The position numbers were made by a program, and so were the translations under genes. 64,000 nucleotides of DNA, taken from assembly GCF_003953935.1 (NCBI RefSeq), contig NZ_RXLQ01000001.1, positions 1 to 64,000 on the forward strand. The letters run 5' to 3'. The stretch comes from Massilia atriviolacea. GTDB lineage: Bacteria > Pseudomonadota > Gammaproteobacteria > Burkholderiales > Burkholderiaceae_D. The notes under the pieces were generated by a model. That model worked only from the letters and a program-made list of their open reading frames with translations, was not told the DNA's origin and searched no databases. This document shows positions 43,488-52,881 of this stretch, piece by piece; the first letter of the stretch is position 1, and each line of letters starts with the position of its first letter.

Positions 43488-44588
43488 TCAGGCAAGGCTT
43501 TCGGGCTCGGCGCGCTGGCGGCGCAGGTGGACCAGCACGCCCAGGCCGGCCATGCCCAGCACGGCGCCGATCAGGGTCAGCAGTTCGCTGCCGCCGCGCG
43601 TGACGACGGGAGCGGCGTTCGAGGTCATGGTGGCGGCGGTCATGCTGCGGTCGTAGGTGGCGCCGATCACCAGCTCGCGGTCGTTGATGGCATTGGTCAG
43701 GTGCAGGCCCTGGCCGCCACGGTGCAAGGTCATCTTGTTGTCGCGCCAGACGAAGGACATGCGTTCGGTGCCCACCAGCACGGTGCCCACCACGTGGCCG
43801 GCGTTGTTGATGTCGGTGGCGAAGCTGTTGTAATTGCCGATCAGGGCGCCCAGGTCGACCATGCGCTTGCCGTCGTGCACAAAGGCGCGCCAGCGCAGGT
43901 CCTGCGTCTCGGACGCGCCGGCCACGACGCCGGCATCGTTGATGGCCAGGGCGGCGCTCTGGCGACCGCCCAGGGTGCCGAGGTCGACCATGCCGTTCTC
44001 GGGCGTGTAGAGGAAGGCGTGGCGCAAGCCCTGTTCGTTGGCGGCGGTGCCGACCACGTGGCGGTGCTTGTTGACGCCGCTGGCGTAGCTGACATTGCCG
44101 CCCAGCGTGCCGAGATCGCGCAGCTGTCCGCTGCCATCGTCGATGAAAGCGTGCCAGTCGCCGCCGGGGATGTCGGCAAAGCCGACCGCCACGCCATCCT
44201 GGTTCAGCGCCATGCCGTAACTGCTGGGACCGCCCAGGGTGCCGATCGTGCGCATGCCGGTGTCGCGGTGGAACAGGAAGGCGTTCCAGCTTCCATCCTT
44301 GTTGCGTACCGAACCGATGATCTGGCCCCGGTCGTTGATCGCGCGCGCGTCGCTATGCTTGCCCTCGCGCGTGCCGAGATCGGTGATCTTGCCTTTCTCG
44401 AACAACACCCCGCGCGTGTTGCCGTCGCCATCTTCCAGCACGGCGGCGACCTGGCCGCTGGCGTTCATGTCGTAGGCGATGGTGGATTCGCCGGGAGGGG
44501 CGGCGATACCGAGCGGCCGAGGGCGGGCGGCGGCCTCGCCTCCCAGCATAATGAGAACGGCGAGGCAGGCAGGGAGGGCAGGGCGCAT
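43488..44588 (-). CDS. Exported HAF-repeat protein with C-terminal membrane anchor
   Basis: A 366-residue protein starting at 44588 with a signal peptide (MRPALPACLAVLIMLGGEAAA). It consists of about six HAF-type beta units (NAFLFHRDTGMRTIGTLGG, HAFLYTPENGMVDLGTLGG, RAFVHDGKRMVDLG), likely a propeller. The C-terminal helix LLTLIGAVLGMAGLGVLVHL followed by RRQRA resembles a PEP-CTERM-like sorting anchor, but no PEP motif precedes it. Function unknown; probably cell surface. Confidence 0.75.
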   Translation of the reverse strand: MRPALPACLAVLIMLGGEAAARPRPLGIAAPPGESTIAYDMNASGQVAAVLEDGDGNTRGVLFEKGKITDLGTREGKHSDARAINDRGQIIGSVRNKDGSWNAFLFHRDTGMRTIGTLGGPSSYGMALNQDGVAVGFADIPGGDWHAFIDDGSGQLRDLGTLGGNVSYASGVNKHRHVVGTAANEQGLRHAFLYTPENGMVDLGTLGGRQSAALAINDAGVVAGASETQDLRWRAFVHDGKRMVDLGALIGNYNSFATDINNAGHVVGTVLVGTERMSFVWRDNKMTLHRGGQGLHLTNAINDRELVIGATYDRSMTAATMTSNAAPVVTRGGSELLTLIGAVLGMAGLGVLVHLRRQRAEPESLA

Positions 44589-44885
44589 GCGAGGTTCCTT
44601 TGTCGGTGATGGGCAACTCGTTGTTCGTTGTAAAACGGCCAACGGTAAATATACGCCATCATTGCGCGTCGCAGGATATTTTTTTGCTAGTCTGTGGCAA
44701 ATTTATTGCGCTTGGATTCCGGCGAATCTAAGTGCACCCGTGGACGACTGGATAGATGGCGTGCGACCGGATCATCAAGGCCAGAATCCAGGGCGATTGC
44801 TGTCCCTGAGCGGTTCTGCTTGCGGTACTTGGACGTCACGCATCGGTGTTAGGTCGGCCGCTGCGGCGTATACCCCACTACATCG

Positions 44886-45347
44886 TCAGAAGACTTCTTT
44901 GACAAATTGTGCGATTGCAGGAAGGAATTGAGCAAAGACGACCACGCCTGTGAACCATAGGACAGTTGCCAGTCTGCCGTCAGTAACAGCCTTGACCAGG
45001 TCGGAACGCTGCCTCTCGACCTGCGCCGACAGATCGGCCTGACCTTGGACGACCTGTGCCGACAGATCGGCGTGAACTTGGACGACCTGTGCCGACAGAT
45101 CGGCGTGAACTTGGACGACCTGTGCCGACAGCCTGGCCTGTCCTTGGCTGATCTGGGCCGACAGTTCGGTCTGTGCTTCGACGATTTGCGCCGACAGTTC
45201 GAAACGCAGCGCGACAAGATCAGCCTTGGTCGCGCCATTGGCCTTGATGACGCCGACATCGATCTTGATGGCCGCGACGTCAGCTTCCAGTCGTGCGACT
45301 CGGGATTCCAGGTTTCGATGACCATTCTGTTCGTCGCTCGTGTCCAT
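44886..45347 (-). CDS. Membrane-anchored coiled-coil protein with 11-residue repeats, copy 1
   Basis: A 153-residue protein. The N-terminal third (LESRVARLEADVAAIKIDV, then IKANGATKAD) is almost identical to that of the next gene upstream at 45448. Residues about 50-120 consist of about six 11-residue units of the type VQVHADLSAQV, a hendecad coiled coil. A single C-terminal helix (VLWFTGVVVFAQFLPAIAQFV) anchors it. It recalls XhlA/DUF1640-like small membrane coiled coils. Role unknown. Confidence 0.65.
   Translation of the reverse strand: MDTSDEQNGHRNLESRVARLEADVAAIKIDVGVIKANGATKADLVALRFELSAQIVEAQTELSAQISQGQARLSAQVVQVHADLSAQVVQVHADLSAQVVQGQADLSAQVERQRSDLVKAVTDGRLATVLWFTGVVVFAQFLPAIAQFVKEVF
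45018..45215. repeat. About six 33-bp tandem repeats inside the coiled-coil gene
   Basis: Units of about 33 bases (ACCTGTGCCGACAGATCGGC and so on) recur at 45018, 45051, 45084, 45117, 45150 and 45183; the second and third are nearly identical, the outer ones diverged. Each encodes one 11-residue coiled-coil turn set. Confidence 0.85.
45221..45310. repeat. 90-bp direct repeat, copy 1 (partner 45684-45773)
   Basis: This block differs from 45684-45773 at only about five positions. It covers the shared N-terminal segment of the two coiled-coil genes, indicating recent tandem duplication or gene conversion. Confidence 0.85.
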
Positions 45348-45447
45348 TGCGCTTCCACTGTAGTTGAGGGAGGCCAGGCCTGTTCATGTTACACGGCCCC
45401 GCTTGTATCGACCGACTGCGCCAGACTGAAGGCGGCAAGGACAACCA

Positions 45448-45807
45448 TCAGAGATAATGCGCCAGAAAACGAATAGCCTCCGGCAGCAGATGGCCGATAA
45501 AAACGACCCCTGTCGTCCAGAGAATGATGGCCGACTTCGCTTCCGAAATATCGCTGCGCATATCGGCGCGCTGGTCGGAATATTGCGCAGCAAACTCGGA
45601 GCGAATCGCGGCGAACCCGGCCTCCATGTCGGCACGAATCGCGACGAACCCGGTACCCATTTCGGAGCGCAACTCGGCAACATCAGCCTTGGTCGCGCCA
45701 TTGGCCTTGATCACCGCGACATCGATCTTGATGGCCGCGACGTCAGCTTCCAGTCGCGCGACACGGGATTCCATGCTTGCATGACTATTCTCTCGTTCGT
45801 CACTCAT
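45448..45807 (-). CDS. Membrane-anchored coiled-coil protein, copy 2
   Basis: A 119-residue paralogue starting at 45807 (MSDERENSHASMESRVARLEAD). It keeps the same N-terminal block, then shows diverged 11-residue units (GFVAIRADMEAGFAAIRSEFAA), and ends with a membrane helix (IILWTTGVVFIGHLLPEAIRFL). It is upstream of copy 1 on the same strand, about 100 bases apart, so the pair may be co-transcribed. Function unknown. Confidence 0.65.
   Translation of the reverse strand: MSDERENSHASMESRVARLEADVAAIKIDVAVIKANGATKADVAELRSEMGTGFVAIRADMEAGFAAIRSEFAAQYSDQRADMRSDISEAKSAIILWTTGVVFIGHLLPEAIRFLAHYL
45684..45773. repeat. 90-bp direct repeat, copy 2
   Basis: Partner of the block at 45221-45310; see there for the comparison. 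Confidence 0.85.
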
Positions 45808-45938
45808 GTTCGTTATCCTTCCTCTGGATTCGCAGGTCGCCGACAGTGGCACGCCCATGGGCAGTTTTGCTCGCCATGGTAAGACGCCATCGACGGCCCC
45901 AAGTTCCGCTGGGCCGGCAGTTTTCCATGATCCGGAAC

Positions 45939-45962
45939 AAAAAAACCCGCACGCGGCGGGTT
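45939..45962 (-). terminator. Intrinsic terminator of the siderophore receptor gene
   Basis: On the minus strand AACCCGC pairs with GCGGGTT (7 bp, 5-base loop), running into a T-tract of seven. It lies 46 bases after the receptor stop codon. Confidence 0.85.
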
Positions 45963-46007
45963 GTCGGTCGACCTGCACGGCAAAGCGCCGTGCATGCTCC
46001 TGGTCAA

Positions 46008-48110
46008 TCAGAAGTTGTAGCGCGCCGTCACCTGCACCGAGCGCGGCGCGCCCGGCAGGTTCAGGTTGCCGTTGCTGCCATGTCCCGCCACCGTGTACTG
46101 GCGGTCGGCCAGGTTCATGGCATTGACCTGGATATCGATCTTGCCCTGCCGGTAGTAGGCCATGGCGTCGAGCGTGGCGTAACCGGGCAGCGCCACCGTA
46201 TTGCCCGGATTGGCAAAGCGCTGGCCCACCGCGTTCGCGCCGGCGCCCACGCCGAAACCGTTGCCGAGCGACTTGGTCAGCCACACGTTGGCGCTGTGCA
46301 CCGGGGTGAGCGTCGGGCGCTTGCCCTGGACCGGCTGGCCGGCATCGATCGCCACCGACGACGTCGCCCGCGCATCGAGATAGGCATAGCCCGACCACAG
46401 CTGCCAGCCGTCGCCCAGCTTGCCGGCGAAGGTCAGCTCGATGCCATCGCTGCGCTGGGTGCCGATGGGAATCAGGCGGTTGGTGGCCGGGTCGGTGGCC
46501 TTGATGTTGGTGCGTTCCAGGCGGAACAGCGACACCGAGGCGGTGGCGTTGCCGTCGAACAGGTCGAACTTGGCGCCGACTTCCTTGTTGGTGGTTTCTT
46601 CCGGCGCGATCTGGGCATTGTTGGCGGCCAGCGCGAACGATTCGCCCGACGGCTGGAACGACTTGCTGAACGAGGCGAAGTACGATTGCGTCTCGCCCGG
46701 CTGGTACACCAGGCCGGCGCGCGGACTCCAGGCGCGGTCCACGCGCGACAGGTTCGACTGCCCTGCGCGGCGTTCGCGGGTTTCCTGCTCGAAGCGGTCG
46801 AAACGCACCCCGGCCAGCGCTTTCCACTGCGCCGAGATGCTCGCCATGTCCTGCACATACGCGCTGGCCACGGTCATCACGCCCAGGTTGTCGGTCGACG
46901 GCGCGGCGGTGACCGTGAACGGCAGCACCGGCGCGACCGGATTGAACAGATTCACCTTCGCGATATTGTTCTGGCTGCGGAACAGCTGGTCCTTCTCCTG
47001 CCTGCCGATTTCCACGCCGTACAGCACCTGGTGGCGCATGCCGCCCAGCGTGAGGATCTGCTTGAGCTCGGTCTGGTTGAAGTAGCCGCTCTCGTCGCGC
47101 AACACATTGCTGCGGTTGAGCGAGGCTGTCAGCGCCTTCTCGTCGACCGATCCGGCCAGGGTGTTGTTCCGGTCGAGCGTGTAGTTGTAATGGCGGAAGG
47201 CATTGCGCAAGGTCCACGCATCGTTGAAACGGTGGTCCAGGGTGAAGCCGACCGCTTTCACTTCCGCCTCGGAATAATCGTTCTGCTTGGCGTTGGCCGC
47301 GCCGTAGTAGGTGCCCGGGGCCACGTCGACCGGCTTGCCGCGATACGCGGGCACGCCAAAATCGGTCACGCGCTTGTCGTTCAGGTATTCGGCCTGCAAC
47401 AGCAACTTGGTGGCATCGCCGATCTTGAGCGAGACCGACGGCGCAAACGCTTCGCGGTCGAGGAATTGCTGGTCGCGATAGCTGTCGGCGCGTTCGATGG
47501 CGCCGGTCACGCGCACCGCCACCGGGCTGGCGCCGCCGGCGCGGGCCACGTCGATCTCGGCGCGGCGCTGGTTCCAGCTGCCGGCCTGCAGGCTCACTTC
47601 GCTCTTGTTGATGCCGGGCTTCTTGCTGATCCGGTTGATCAGGCCGCCGGACGAGCCGCGCCCGTACAGCACCGACGCCGGTCCCTTGATGATTTCCACC
47701 TGTTCGATGTTGGACAGGTCGCGGAAGTACAGCGCGTCGTCGCGCATGCCGTCGACGAACTGGTCGGCGATCGCCGTGAAGCCGCGGATGGTCACCTGGT
47801 CGCGCTGGCCGTCGCCGTGCGACAGGCCGATGCCCGGCACCGCCTTGAGCACGTCCTGCAGCGAACGCGCGCCCTGGTCGCGCAGCACCGACAGCGGCAC
47901 CACGTTGACGGTCTGCGGAATGTCGCGCAGCGGCGCGTCGATCTTGGTGGCGCTGGTGGCGCTGGCCGGGTTGTAGCCGGCGTCCTGGTCGCGGGTGGCG
48001 GTGACGGTGATTTCTTTCAGTTCGGTCTGGTTCTGCGCGAGGGCAGGGCTGGACAGGTAGGGGAGTGCCAGCGCGATGATGACGGCCAGCCGTTTCGGTT
48101 GCAGTGCCAT
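46008..48110 (-). CDS. TonB-dependent siderophore receptor
   Basis: A 700-residue outer-membrane receptor starting at 48110 with a signal peptide (MALQPKRLAVIIALALPYLSSPALA). A TonB box-like ELKEITVTA, a plug domain (DIPQTVNVVPLSVLRDQGARSLQDVL; GQRDQVTIRGF; GPASVLYGRGSSGGLINRISKKPG) and a 22-strand barrel ending in an aromatic residue (VQVTARYNF) are present. It resembles Fiu/FhuE-type catecholate or hydroxamate receptors. A Fur box lies upstream, and no siderophore synthesis genes are near, suggesting use of foreign siderophores. Confidence 0.9.
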   Translation of the reverse strand: MALQPKRLAVIIALALPYLSSPALAQNQTELKEITVTATRDQDAGYNPASATSATKIDAPLRDIPQTVNVVPLSVLRDQGARSLQDVLKAVPGIGLSHGDGQRDQVTIRGFTAIADQFVDGMRDDALYFRDLSNIEQVEIIKGPASVLYGRGSSGGLINRISKKPGINKSEVSLQAGSWNQRRAEIDVARAGGASPVAVRVTGAIERADSYRDQQFLDREAFAPSVSLKIGDATKLLLQAEYLNDKRVTDFGVPAYRGKPVDVAPGTYYGAANAKQNDYSEAEVKAVGFTLDHRFNDAWTLRNAFRHYNYTLDRNNTLAGSVDEKALTASLNRSNVLRDESGYFNQTELKQILTLGGMRHQVLYGVEIGRQEKDQLFRSQNNIAKVNLFNPVAPVLPFTVTAAPSTDNLGVMTVASAYVQDMASISAQWKALAGVRFDRFEQETRERRAGQSNLSRVDRAWSPRAGLVYQPGETQSYFASFSKSFQPSGESFALAANNAQIAPEETTNKEVGAKFDLFDGNATASVSLFRLERTNIKATDPATNRLIPIGTQRSDGIELTFAGKLGDGWQLWSGYAYLDARATSSVAIDAGQPVQGKRPTLTPVHSANVWLTKSLGNGFGVGAGANAVGQRFANPGNTVALPGYATLDAMAYYRQGKIDIQVNAMNLADRQYTVAGHGSNGNLNLPGAPRSVQVTARYNF

Positions 48111-48143
48111 GTGACGTCCTTGTTCTTGTGCTTTACTACGAAT

Positions 48144-48162
48144 GATAATGATTCCCATTCAT
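48144..48162 (-). promoter_or_regulatory. Fur box of the siderophore receptor
   Basis: GATAATGATTCCCATTCAT matches the 19-base Fur consensus (GATAATGATAATCATTATC) at most positions and lies 34 bases upstream of the receptor start. Confidence 0.75.
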
Positions 48163-48217
48163 ATTATTGCTGAGCTGCGTAAATATGGCAAATTTATGTG
48201 ATGCGCATGGATCGGAG

Positions 48218-50557
48218 TCAGAACAGGGTCTGCTGCAAGCTTGTCAGGCTGGCAAAATCGTCGCCCAGGAAGGGCAGGATGGCGTCCGCGATCGGTAGCA
48301 GCTGGCGCGTGACGTAGTGTTCGTAGTCGATGCGCGAGCGCTGCGTTTCCAGCGGCTCCGGGCCGGCCAGGGTCATCACGTAGCGGATCCAGCCGCCGCG
48401 CTGGTATTGCAGCGGGCGGCCGTGCTGGCGGTTGAAATCGTCGGCCAGGCGCGCGGCGCGCACCGGCGGCGGAGCGATGCCCTGGTACTCGGCGAGCGGG
48501 CGGCGGATGCGCTTGCGGTACACCAGCAGCGCGTCGAAGTCGCCGCGCAGGGTGCTGGCGACATACTCGCGCACATAGTCGCGGTACGGCTCGCGCTTGA
48601 AGATGCGCAGGTACAGCGCCTGCTGGAACTGCTGCGCCAGCGGGGTCCAGTCGCTGCGCACCGTTTCCAGGCCCTTGAAGACCATCTCTTCGCCGCCGCC
48701 GGCCTGGCCGATCAGGCCCGCGTAGCGCTTCTTGCTGCCTTCTTCCGAATTGCGGATGGTGGGCATCAGGAAGCGCCGGTAGTGGGTTTCGTACTGGAGT
48801 TCGAGCGCGCTTTCAAGGCCGAATTGCCCGCGCAGGTGCTGCGCCCACCAGGCGTTGACATGGGCCACCAGTGCACGCCCGATCTCGCCGGCCGGGGCGT
48901 CGTCGTGCGCGTCGCCCAGCCACACAAACGTCGAATCGGTGTCGCCGTAGATCACCCGGTAGCCGCGTTCCTCGATCAGCTCGCGCGTGCGGTGCATGAT
49001 CTCCTGCCCGCGCAGGGTGATCGAGGACGCCAGGCGCGGATCGAAGAAGCGGCAGCCGCTCGATCCGAGCACGCCGTAGAAGGCGTTCATGATGATCTTG
49101 AGCGCCTGCGAGAGCGGCTGGTTGCGTTCGCGCTTGGCCGCCTCGCGGCCGGCGGCGATCTGGCTGACGATGGCGGGCAGGCAGTGCTTCTCGCGCGAGA
49201 AGCGCGCGCCGCGAAAGCCCTGCACGGTGGCGCCGCTTTCGTCCTGCAAGCCTTCGATCAGGCCGACCGGATCGATCAGGAAGGTGCGGATGATCGAGGG
49301 GTACAGGCTTTTGTAGTCGAGCACCAGCACCGAATCGTACAGGCCCGAACGCGAATCCATGACGTAGCCGCCAGGGCTGTTTTCGCCCGCGATATCGCCC
49401 AGGTTGGGCGCCACGTAACCCTGGCGGTGCATGCGCGGCAGGTACAGGTGTTCGAAGGCGGCCACCGAGCCGCCGCTGCGGTCGGCCGCCAGTCCGGTCA
49501 CGCTGGCCCGTTCGAGCAAAAAGGCCAGCAGGTCGGTCTTGTCGAAAATGCGCGTGACCAGTTCGCAGTCCTTCAGGTTGTAGTGCGCCAGCGCCGGCTT
49601 GTCTTCCTTGAAGCGGCGTTCGATTTCGGCCATGCGCTGGTAGGGATTGTCGATCGCCTTGCCTTCGCCGAGCAGGGTGCGCGCCACGTTCTCCAGGCTG
49701 AAGGACGAGAATTGCCAGGTCGCCGACTTGAGCGCGTCGATGCCGTCGATGATCAGGCGTCCGGCCGCGCCGGCGAAGAAGTGCTGCTGCGAGCCGTGTT
49801 CGCGCCACTCCATCGGGCTGCCGTCGCGCCCCAGGCGCAGCGGCACCTGGCAGCGCTCGGCGTGCTGCTGCAGCACGCGCAGGTCGAACTGCACCACGTT
49901 CCAGCCGATGATGGCGTCCGGATCGTGGGTCGCCAGCCATGCGTTCAGGCGTTCGAGCATCTGCGCGTGGCTGTCGCAGTAGTCGAGCGCGAAGTCGAGC
50001 GCGGCGGCGCAGCCGTTGGGCGGGCCGAGCATGTACACCTGGCGCTGGCCGCAGCCTTCCAGCGCGATCGAGTACAGCTCGCCGCGCGACGTGGTTTCGA
50101 TGTCGAGCGAGACCAGTTTCAGGCGCGGGCGGTAGGCCGCATCGGGCTTCAGGGGACTGTCCGGCGCCTCGTGGAACAGCACCGGCGCCGTGATGAAGCG
50201 CTCCATCAGGTAGCGCTCGGGCGGGCGGATATCGGCCTCGTAGACGTCGATGCCGTATTCGCGCAGGCGCTTGGACTGGCGGGTCAGCTGGCGGTACTGA
50301 TGGCAGTACAGGCCGAACACGGGCCGCTGGCGGAAGTCGCGCAGGTCGAGCGCGCGCAATTCGCAGCCGCGTTCGCCCTGCAGCAGCGCCTCGACCTGGG
50401 TGCGCCATTGCTCGGGAATGAAGGCGACCGATTGCTGGCCGCTATGGCGGATATGGCGCGGTCCATCGTCGGTGGCCAGCCAGAAGTCGACCTCGGTGCC
50501 GGCGGGCGTATCGCGCCAGTGGCGGGTCAGGAGGAACCCTTGCTGCGGTTGATTCAA
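48218..50557 (-). CDS. polB: DNA polymerase II
   Basis: A 779-residue family B polymerase (E. coli: 783). TTG 50557 is chosen because it follows GAGG by 6 bases and gives the E. coli-like start [32 protein letters not shown] 50593 would add 12 residues and has no ribosome binding site. Exonuclease motif [12 protein letters not shown] and polymerase motifs [26 protein letters not shown] and [10 protein letters not shown] are intact. It copies damaged or blocked templates and is often under LexA control; no clear LexA box was seen. Confidence 0.92.
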   Translation of the reverse strand: MNQPQQGFLLTRHWRDTPAGTEVDFWLATDDGPRHIRHSGQQSVAFIPEQWRTQVEALLQGERGCELRALDLRDFRQRPVFGLYCHQYRQLTRQSKRLREYGIDVYEADIRPPERYLMERFITAPVLFHEAPDSPLKPDAAYRPRLKLVSLDIETTSRGELYSIALEGCGQRQVYMLGPPNGCAAALDFALDYCDSHAQMLERLNAWLATHDPDAIIGWNVVQFDLRVLQQHAERCQVPLRLGRDGSPMEWREHGSQQHFFAGAAGRLIIDGIDALKSATWQFSSFSLENVARTLLGEGKAIDNPYQRMAEIERRFKEDKPALAHYNLKDCELVTRIFDKTDLLAFLLERASVTGLAADRSGGSVAAFEHLYLPRMHRQGYVAPNLGDIAGENSPGGYVMDSRSGLYDSVLVLDYKSLYPSIIRTFLIDPVGLIEGLQDESGATVQGFRGARFSREKHCLPAIVSQIAAGREAAKRERNQPLSQALKIIMNAFYGVLGSSGCRFFDPRLASSITLRGQEIMHRTRELIEERGYRVIYGDTDSTFVWLGDAHDDAPAGEIGRALVAHVNAWWAQHLRGQFGLESALELQYETHYRRFLMPTIRNSEEGSKKRYAGLIGQAGGGEEMVFKGLETVRSDWTPLAQQFQQALYLRIFKREPYRDYVREYVASTLRGDFDALLVYRKRIRRPLAEYQGIAPPPVRAARLADDFNRQHGRPLQYQRGGWIRYVMTLAGPEPLETQRSRIDYEHYVTRQLLPIADAILPFLGDDFASLTSLQQTLF

Positions 50558-50656
50558 TGTGGACCTCGGAAGCGCTGGACGGATGGCGCGCATATTCTAA
50601 GCCATCGCGCGCCGATCCGCATTATCATGGCCCGCTACCGACCACCCGCACAGCCC

Positions 50657-51244
50657 ATGCCAAGCGATACGATGACCATGACTTTCCCGTCCCTGCGCCT
50701 GCTGGCGGCCGCCGCGCCGCTGCTGCTGTCCGCCTGCGGCACCTTCAATGCCGCCGCCCGGGCGGAAGACGGCGCCGGCGCCGAATTGGCCCATGTGTGG
50801 GGGCGCTGGGCCGACTCCGGCGGCGACATCGCGGTCGCCGTCACCTGGGAGCGCAAGGTCGACGCCGGCGTCACCGTGGCCGAGATCGAAGACGCCTTTG
50901 CCAGCGTGGCGGCCGAAGAAAACCTGAAGATGGTCGGCAGCCTGCCCCTGTCGGCCGAGTTGCAGGCGCGTTCCGGCCAGCCGCAGAAATTCCTCAAGGT
51001 GTATTCGTACTGCGACCCCGAGACCGCGCGCGCGATGGTCGACTTCAGCCCGCACATGGCGGCCTTTCTGCCGTGCCGCATCACCGTGCTGGAAAAGGAC
51101 GACGGACTGTGGATCTACACCATGAACATGGACATGCTCACGAGCATGGGCCGCAAGCTGCCGCCCGAACTCAGGCCGCGCGTGATGCGCGTGCGCGACG
51201 CCATCCGGAAGATGCTGGAACGCGGTGCGCGCGGCGAATTCTGA
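50657..51244 (+). CDS. DUF302-family lipoprotein
   Basis: About 195 residues; ATG 50657 is used, with ATG 50672 or 50678 equally possible, as none has a clear ribosome binding site. A lipoprotein signal (LLAAAAPLLLSAC) leads to a DUF302-type domain: TVAEIEDAFASVAAEENLKMVG, FLKVYSYCDPETARAMVDFSPHMAAFLPCRITVLEKDDGLWIYTMN. DUF302 proteins are small barrels of uncertain role found near sulfur and metal genes. Divergent from polB. Confidence 0.78.
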   Translation: MPSDTMTMTFPSLRLLAAAAPLLLSACGTFNAAARAEDGAGAELAHVWGRWADSGGDIAVAVTWERKVDAGVTVAEIEDAFASVAAEENLKMVGSLPLSAELQARSGQPQKFLKVYSYCDPETARAMVDFSPHMAAFLPCRITVLEKDDGLWIYTMNMDMLTSMGRKLPPELRPRVMRVRDAIRKMLERGARGEF

Positions 51245-51353
51245 GCCGTCCGGTCCCGGCGCGCTTGCCGGCGCGGCGGTAATACAGGAATTTTGCCGCG
51301 ATACTTGCCAGGACCGCCAGCGTTCCGATCGTTTGCAGCAGGGCGTCAAGCAT
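51171..51353 (-). CDS. Candidate small membrane protein
   Basis: A 60-residue reading frame with an excellent ribosome binding site (GAGGAGAAC ahead of ATG 51353) and a hydrophobic N-terminal helix (LLQTIGTLAVLASIAAKFLYY) followed by a strongly basic tail. The tail overlaps the end of the DUF302 gene on the other strand. It is divergent from the LysR gene. The start signals are convincing; the composition of the tail is less so. Confidence 0.45.
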   Translation of the reverse strand: MLDALLQTIGTLAVLASIAAKFLYYRRAGKRAGTGRLRIRRAHRVPASSGWRRARASRAA

Positions 51354-51483
51354 GATGTTCTCCTCGGTTGAGCGGCGCGACAGTGAGCGGCCCATGCAAA
51401 CGATCTTAGTGCGCCGGCCGCCATCGCGCAATCTGGGAATTCCGGTGCTACACTTCGGATTTTCCGAAAGCACGAGACAAACC

Positions 51484-52365
51484 ATGCGCTTCGACCTGAC
51501 CGATATCCGCGTCTTCCTGAGCGTCGTCGAATGCGGCAGCCTGACCCAGGGTGCGCGCAGCATGCACCTGGCGCTGGCGTCGGTCAGCGAACGGATCGCC
51601 GGGATGGAGGCGGCGCTCGGCGCGGCGCTGCTCGAACGCAACCGGCGCGGGGTGCGTCCCACCGCCGCGGGCGAAGCCTTGGTCCGGCACGGACGCTCGA
51701 TCGTGGATCAGGTCGAACAGATGCGCGGCGAACTGCGCACCTACGCGACAGGCCTGAAAGGCCGCATCAGGCTGCTGTCGAACACGGCGGCGATGGCGGC
51801 CTTTCTGCCGCCCCGGCTGTGCCGCTTCCTGGCGGCCCATCCCGACCTGTCGATCGACCTGGAAGAGCGGCCCAGCCTGGAAAGCGTGCAGGCGCTGGTG
51901 GACCGGCGCGCCGATCTGGGCATCCTGTCGGACGTGACCGATTTCGGCCCGCTGCAGACGCATCTTATCGCCAGCGACCAGCTGGTCGTCATTGCCAGCC
52001 GTTCGCATCGCCTGGCCGGGCACACCAGCGTGGCCTTTGCCGAGCTGTTCGCCGAGCCGATCGTGGGCATGGCCGATACGGCGCTGACCATCCACCTGGC
52101 CGAACGCGCGGCGCGCCTGGGACGCCAGCTCGACTACCGCATCGAATTGCGCAACCCCGAGCATATCGCCATGCACGTGGAGGCAGGCGTCGGCGTGTCG
52201 ATCCTGTCCGAGGTGCTGGCCAGGACCTTGCGCCGCGACCTGGCCATCGTGCCGCTGGAAGAAGCCTGGGCCAGGCGCCAGCTCTACCTGTGCGCACGCG
52301 ACTTCTCGGCACTGACCCCGCACGCCCACCTGCTGGTACAGCAAATGCTCGAGGGCACGCCCTGA
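51484..52365 (+). CDS. LysR-family transcriptional regulator
   Basis: A 293-residue regulator: helix-turn-helix in CGSLTQGARSMHLALASVSERIAGMEAALGAALLERNRRG, then a binding-protein-like effector domain (GRIRLLSNTAAMAAFLP; DLGILSDVTDFGPL; VGVSILSEVLA). It belongs to the general CysB/CbbR-like bulk of the family and the effector is unknown. It is divergent from the small membrane ORF and lies just ahead of the ArsR-sox cluster, but nothing in the sequence links it to that cluster. Confidence 0.86.
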   Translation: MRFDLTDIRVFLSVVECGSLTQGARSMHLALASVSERIAGMEAALGAALLERNRRGVRPTAAGEALVRHGRSIVDQVEQMRGELRTYATGLKGRIRLLSNTAAMAAFLPPRLCRFLAAHPDLSIDLEERPSLESVQALVDRRADLGILSDVTDFGPLQTHLIASDQLVVIASRSHRLAGHTSVAFAELFAEPIVGMADTALTIHLAERAARLGRQLDYRIELRNPEHIAMHVEAGVGVSILSEVLARTLRRDLAIVPLEEAWARRQLYLCARDFSALTPHAHLLVQQMLEGTP

Positions 52366-52443
52366 ACCGGCTCGCGCACCCGTGTGTTGTTTTCCGCATC
52401 GCAACATCGAAAGCGCTTGTGCAATCCGTGCGGATTTGGTTTC

Positions 52444-52453
52444 ATGCGTATAT
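52444..52453 (+). promoter_or_regulatory. ATGCGTATAT motif before the ArsR gene
   Basis: The decamer recurs at 52901-52910 ahead of soxC, in the same orientation. Both copies are in A+T-rich patches unlike the surrounding DNA and may be operator parts for the ArsR repressor. Confidence 0.45.
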
Positions 52454-52481
52454 CGGCATTTCTTTAAACCTGAAATAAAGC

Positions 52482-52850
52482 ATGGATCAAGACCTCGACA
52501 GCGAACAGATGAGCGAAGTGTTCGAAGAAGTATCGAACTATTTCGCGCTCCTGTCCGAGCCGACCCGGCTGAAGATCCTGCACGCGCTGTGCCATGGCGA
52601 GCGCACGGTGGGGGCCATCGTCGGCGACATCGGGGCCACCCAGGCGAATGTGTCGCGCCAGCTGAACATGCTGTACCGCGCCCGCATCCTCGGGCGCCGC
52701 AAGGAGGGCGCGCAGGTGTACTACCGCATCGAAGACCAGAACACCATCGCCCTGTGCCGCACCGTCTGTTCGCAGATGGCGGAAAAGGTCAAGAACAGCC
52801 GCCGCATGGAGCAGGGCGCGATCCAGGGATTCATGGGCGCGCAGGCCTGA
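52482..52850 (+). CDS. ArsR-family repressor of the sox cluster
   Basis: A 122-residue winged-helix repressor (FALLSEPTRLKILHALCHGERTVGAI; GATQANVSRQLNMLYRARILGRRKEGAQVYYRI). It carries a Cys in the recognition-side helix (HALCHGE) and two in the C-terminal helix (ALCRTVCSQM), an arrangement that recalls the sulfane-sulfur sensors SqrR, BigR and sox-linked SoxR. Metal-site signatures of ArsR or SmtB are not evident. Its position directly before soxC suggests derepression when reduced sulfur is present. The sensing chemistry is inferred. Confidence 0.78.
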   Translation: MDQDLDSEQMSEVFEEVSNYFALLSEPTRLKILHALCHGERTVGAIVGDIGATQANVSRQLNMLYRARILGRRKEGAQVYYRIEDQNTIALCRTVCSQMAEKVKNSRRMEQGAIQGFMGAQA

Positions 52851-52881
52851 GGACGCGGCACGGCGGCGATGTCGAACATAG

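Noticed and set aside
45018-45215. Regular 33-bp repeats considered as a CRISPR array
   Set aside because: The units abut without spacers and encode an in-frame coiled coil with a membrane anchor; no cas genes are near.
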